Under the pieces are notes generated by a model. That model did not search any database and was not told the DNA's origin. It saw only the letters and a program-made list of their open reading frames with translations. Position numbers and translations under genes: made by a program. This document shows, piece by piece, positions 63,168 through 64,000 of a stretch of 64,000 nt of DNA (positions within the stretch are counted from its first letter, which is position 1; each line of letters starts with the position of its first letter). This DNA comes from Paragorgia papillata (lineage: Eukaryota > Cnidaria > Anthozoa > Scleralcyonacea > Coralliidae). The DNA is taken from the NCBI GenBank assembly GCA_035771165.1, contig JAWNZC010000351.1, positions 7,261,501 to 7,325,500 of the forward strand, written 5' to 3'.

Positions 63168-64000
63168 TGTCAATGGCAGTAATAGCTCTTTGGTTTTTAT
63201 AATGAACTGTCTTAGATTATTTTGTTACTATTATTACTCGGGCTACCCTGTGCACAGATTCTGTGCCTCTGGTAGCCGAGTCTAGGTTTCGGCTCTGTTA
63301 TTATTTTTTTTGTGTCGACAAACGGCACTCTGACGTCATTCTCTCCGAGATTTCGTGGCGGATTTTCAGACACGAGTGCTTAAACACGCTCACATTGCTT
63401 ACAATCGCACGCGCCGATCGCGGTAGACCTTGTTCAAGTGCTGTAAATCAAATAACAAAGAGCGTTGATAAAGCCAACTTGCAAATGAAAGGTAAACATG
63501 CTGTACGTTGACATCTTCGACTTCATTGAGGTTGACAATACCCGAAGGACTTGTGTCCGTGAATGCTGTATGTATATAAGATGTATTGAGGTGACTGTAA
63601 TATTTGTGGTTTGCTTTATTTTTGCTTGTGTTGTTTATTATTGTACTGATGTCTTGCAAATAAAAGTCGATGTTATTCAACAGTTTATAATTTCATCAAG
63701 TGTGTGACTGCCCAACCTCGTACCCAGGGCCATTTGTAGGGAACTGGGCCAAGATGACGAATAAAACAAAATGGCCCTGGTAGGGGCTAGCTCAAAATGC
63801 GCAGTATATCGCGCATTTGATTTTATTAACTAGAACTAAGTTCTTTACACGGTAATTATACCTAATTATACCTAATTATTGCATGGTTTAAAATATAATT
63901 TCCCGTGCCGTGTGCAGGAACAACCGACAAGGTCAAAATACAATTTAAAAAAAAAAAAAATCAAACGGTTTTCCTCCCTCCGCAAAACCAACACCGTAAA
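63168..64000. other. Right-edge sequence, no exon recognised
   Basis: The phrase CCAACCTCGTACCCAGGG at 63712 resembles CCAACCTCGTACC near 40310 and is a likely transposon end. The next calcium-channel exon is not visible. Confidence 0.35.

Overview
This is an AT-rich animal nuclear window with spliced protein genes, large introns and very dense transposon debris. The selenoprotein gene, the retroelement families and the abundance of fold-back (inverted-repeat) elements fit an invertebrate, most likely a cnidarian such as a coral or anemone. That placement is inference from gene style, not a proven taxon. There is no sign of bacterial organisation.

Two host genes lie on the + strand. (1) Selenoprotein O (SELENOO, the pseudokinase-fold AMPylase) runs from 6546 to 36038 in 18 coding exons. 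All splice phases are mutually compatible, and the gene ends in a selenocysteine TGA codon (36027-36029) followed by Ser-Ser-stop. Its N-terminal exon or exons are not visible and probably lie left of the window. (2) The 5' part of a voltage-gated calcium channel alpha2/delta (CACNA2D-like) gene has exons at 44792-44919 (signal peptide), 44971-45123, 61096-61206 and 62617-62679, and continues beyond the right edge. Its 16-kb second intron starts with a GC donor.

Mobile DNA fills the rest. An intact 1076-aa LINE (APE endonuclease plus reverse transcriptase; N-terminal signal-like peptide and an NPGP 2A-like motif) sits antisense in SELENOO intron 7 (16517-19747). A young Ty3/gypsy-type LTR retrotransposon (50116-55472) has LTRs that look identical, a canonical -1 gag-pol slippery site and one disabling single-base indel in RT; it lies in the calcium-channel intron. 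The same intron holds an antisense ORF for an RPA-like OB-fold protein (56319-57350), next to a five-copy satellite. More than twenty fold-back or TIR elements were delimited, several with TTAA, TA or 8-bp target duplications, including a three-level nest at 19979-21400 and a 2.7-kb element with subterminal repeats at 7563-10229.

Tandem repeats dominate several SELENOO introns: a 12-bp array inside a transposon, (CTAAT)n just upstream of an acceptor, a 56-bp minisatellite of about 27 copies, and a 37-bp minisatellite that fills almost a whole intron. The observation most worth following is that several fold-back loci carry, in their arms, the conserved core arrangement of hammerhead ribozymes (CUGANGA, stem II, GAAA).
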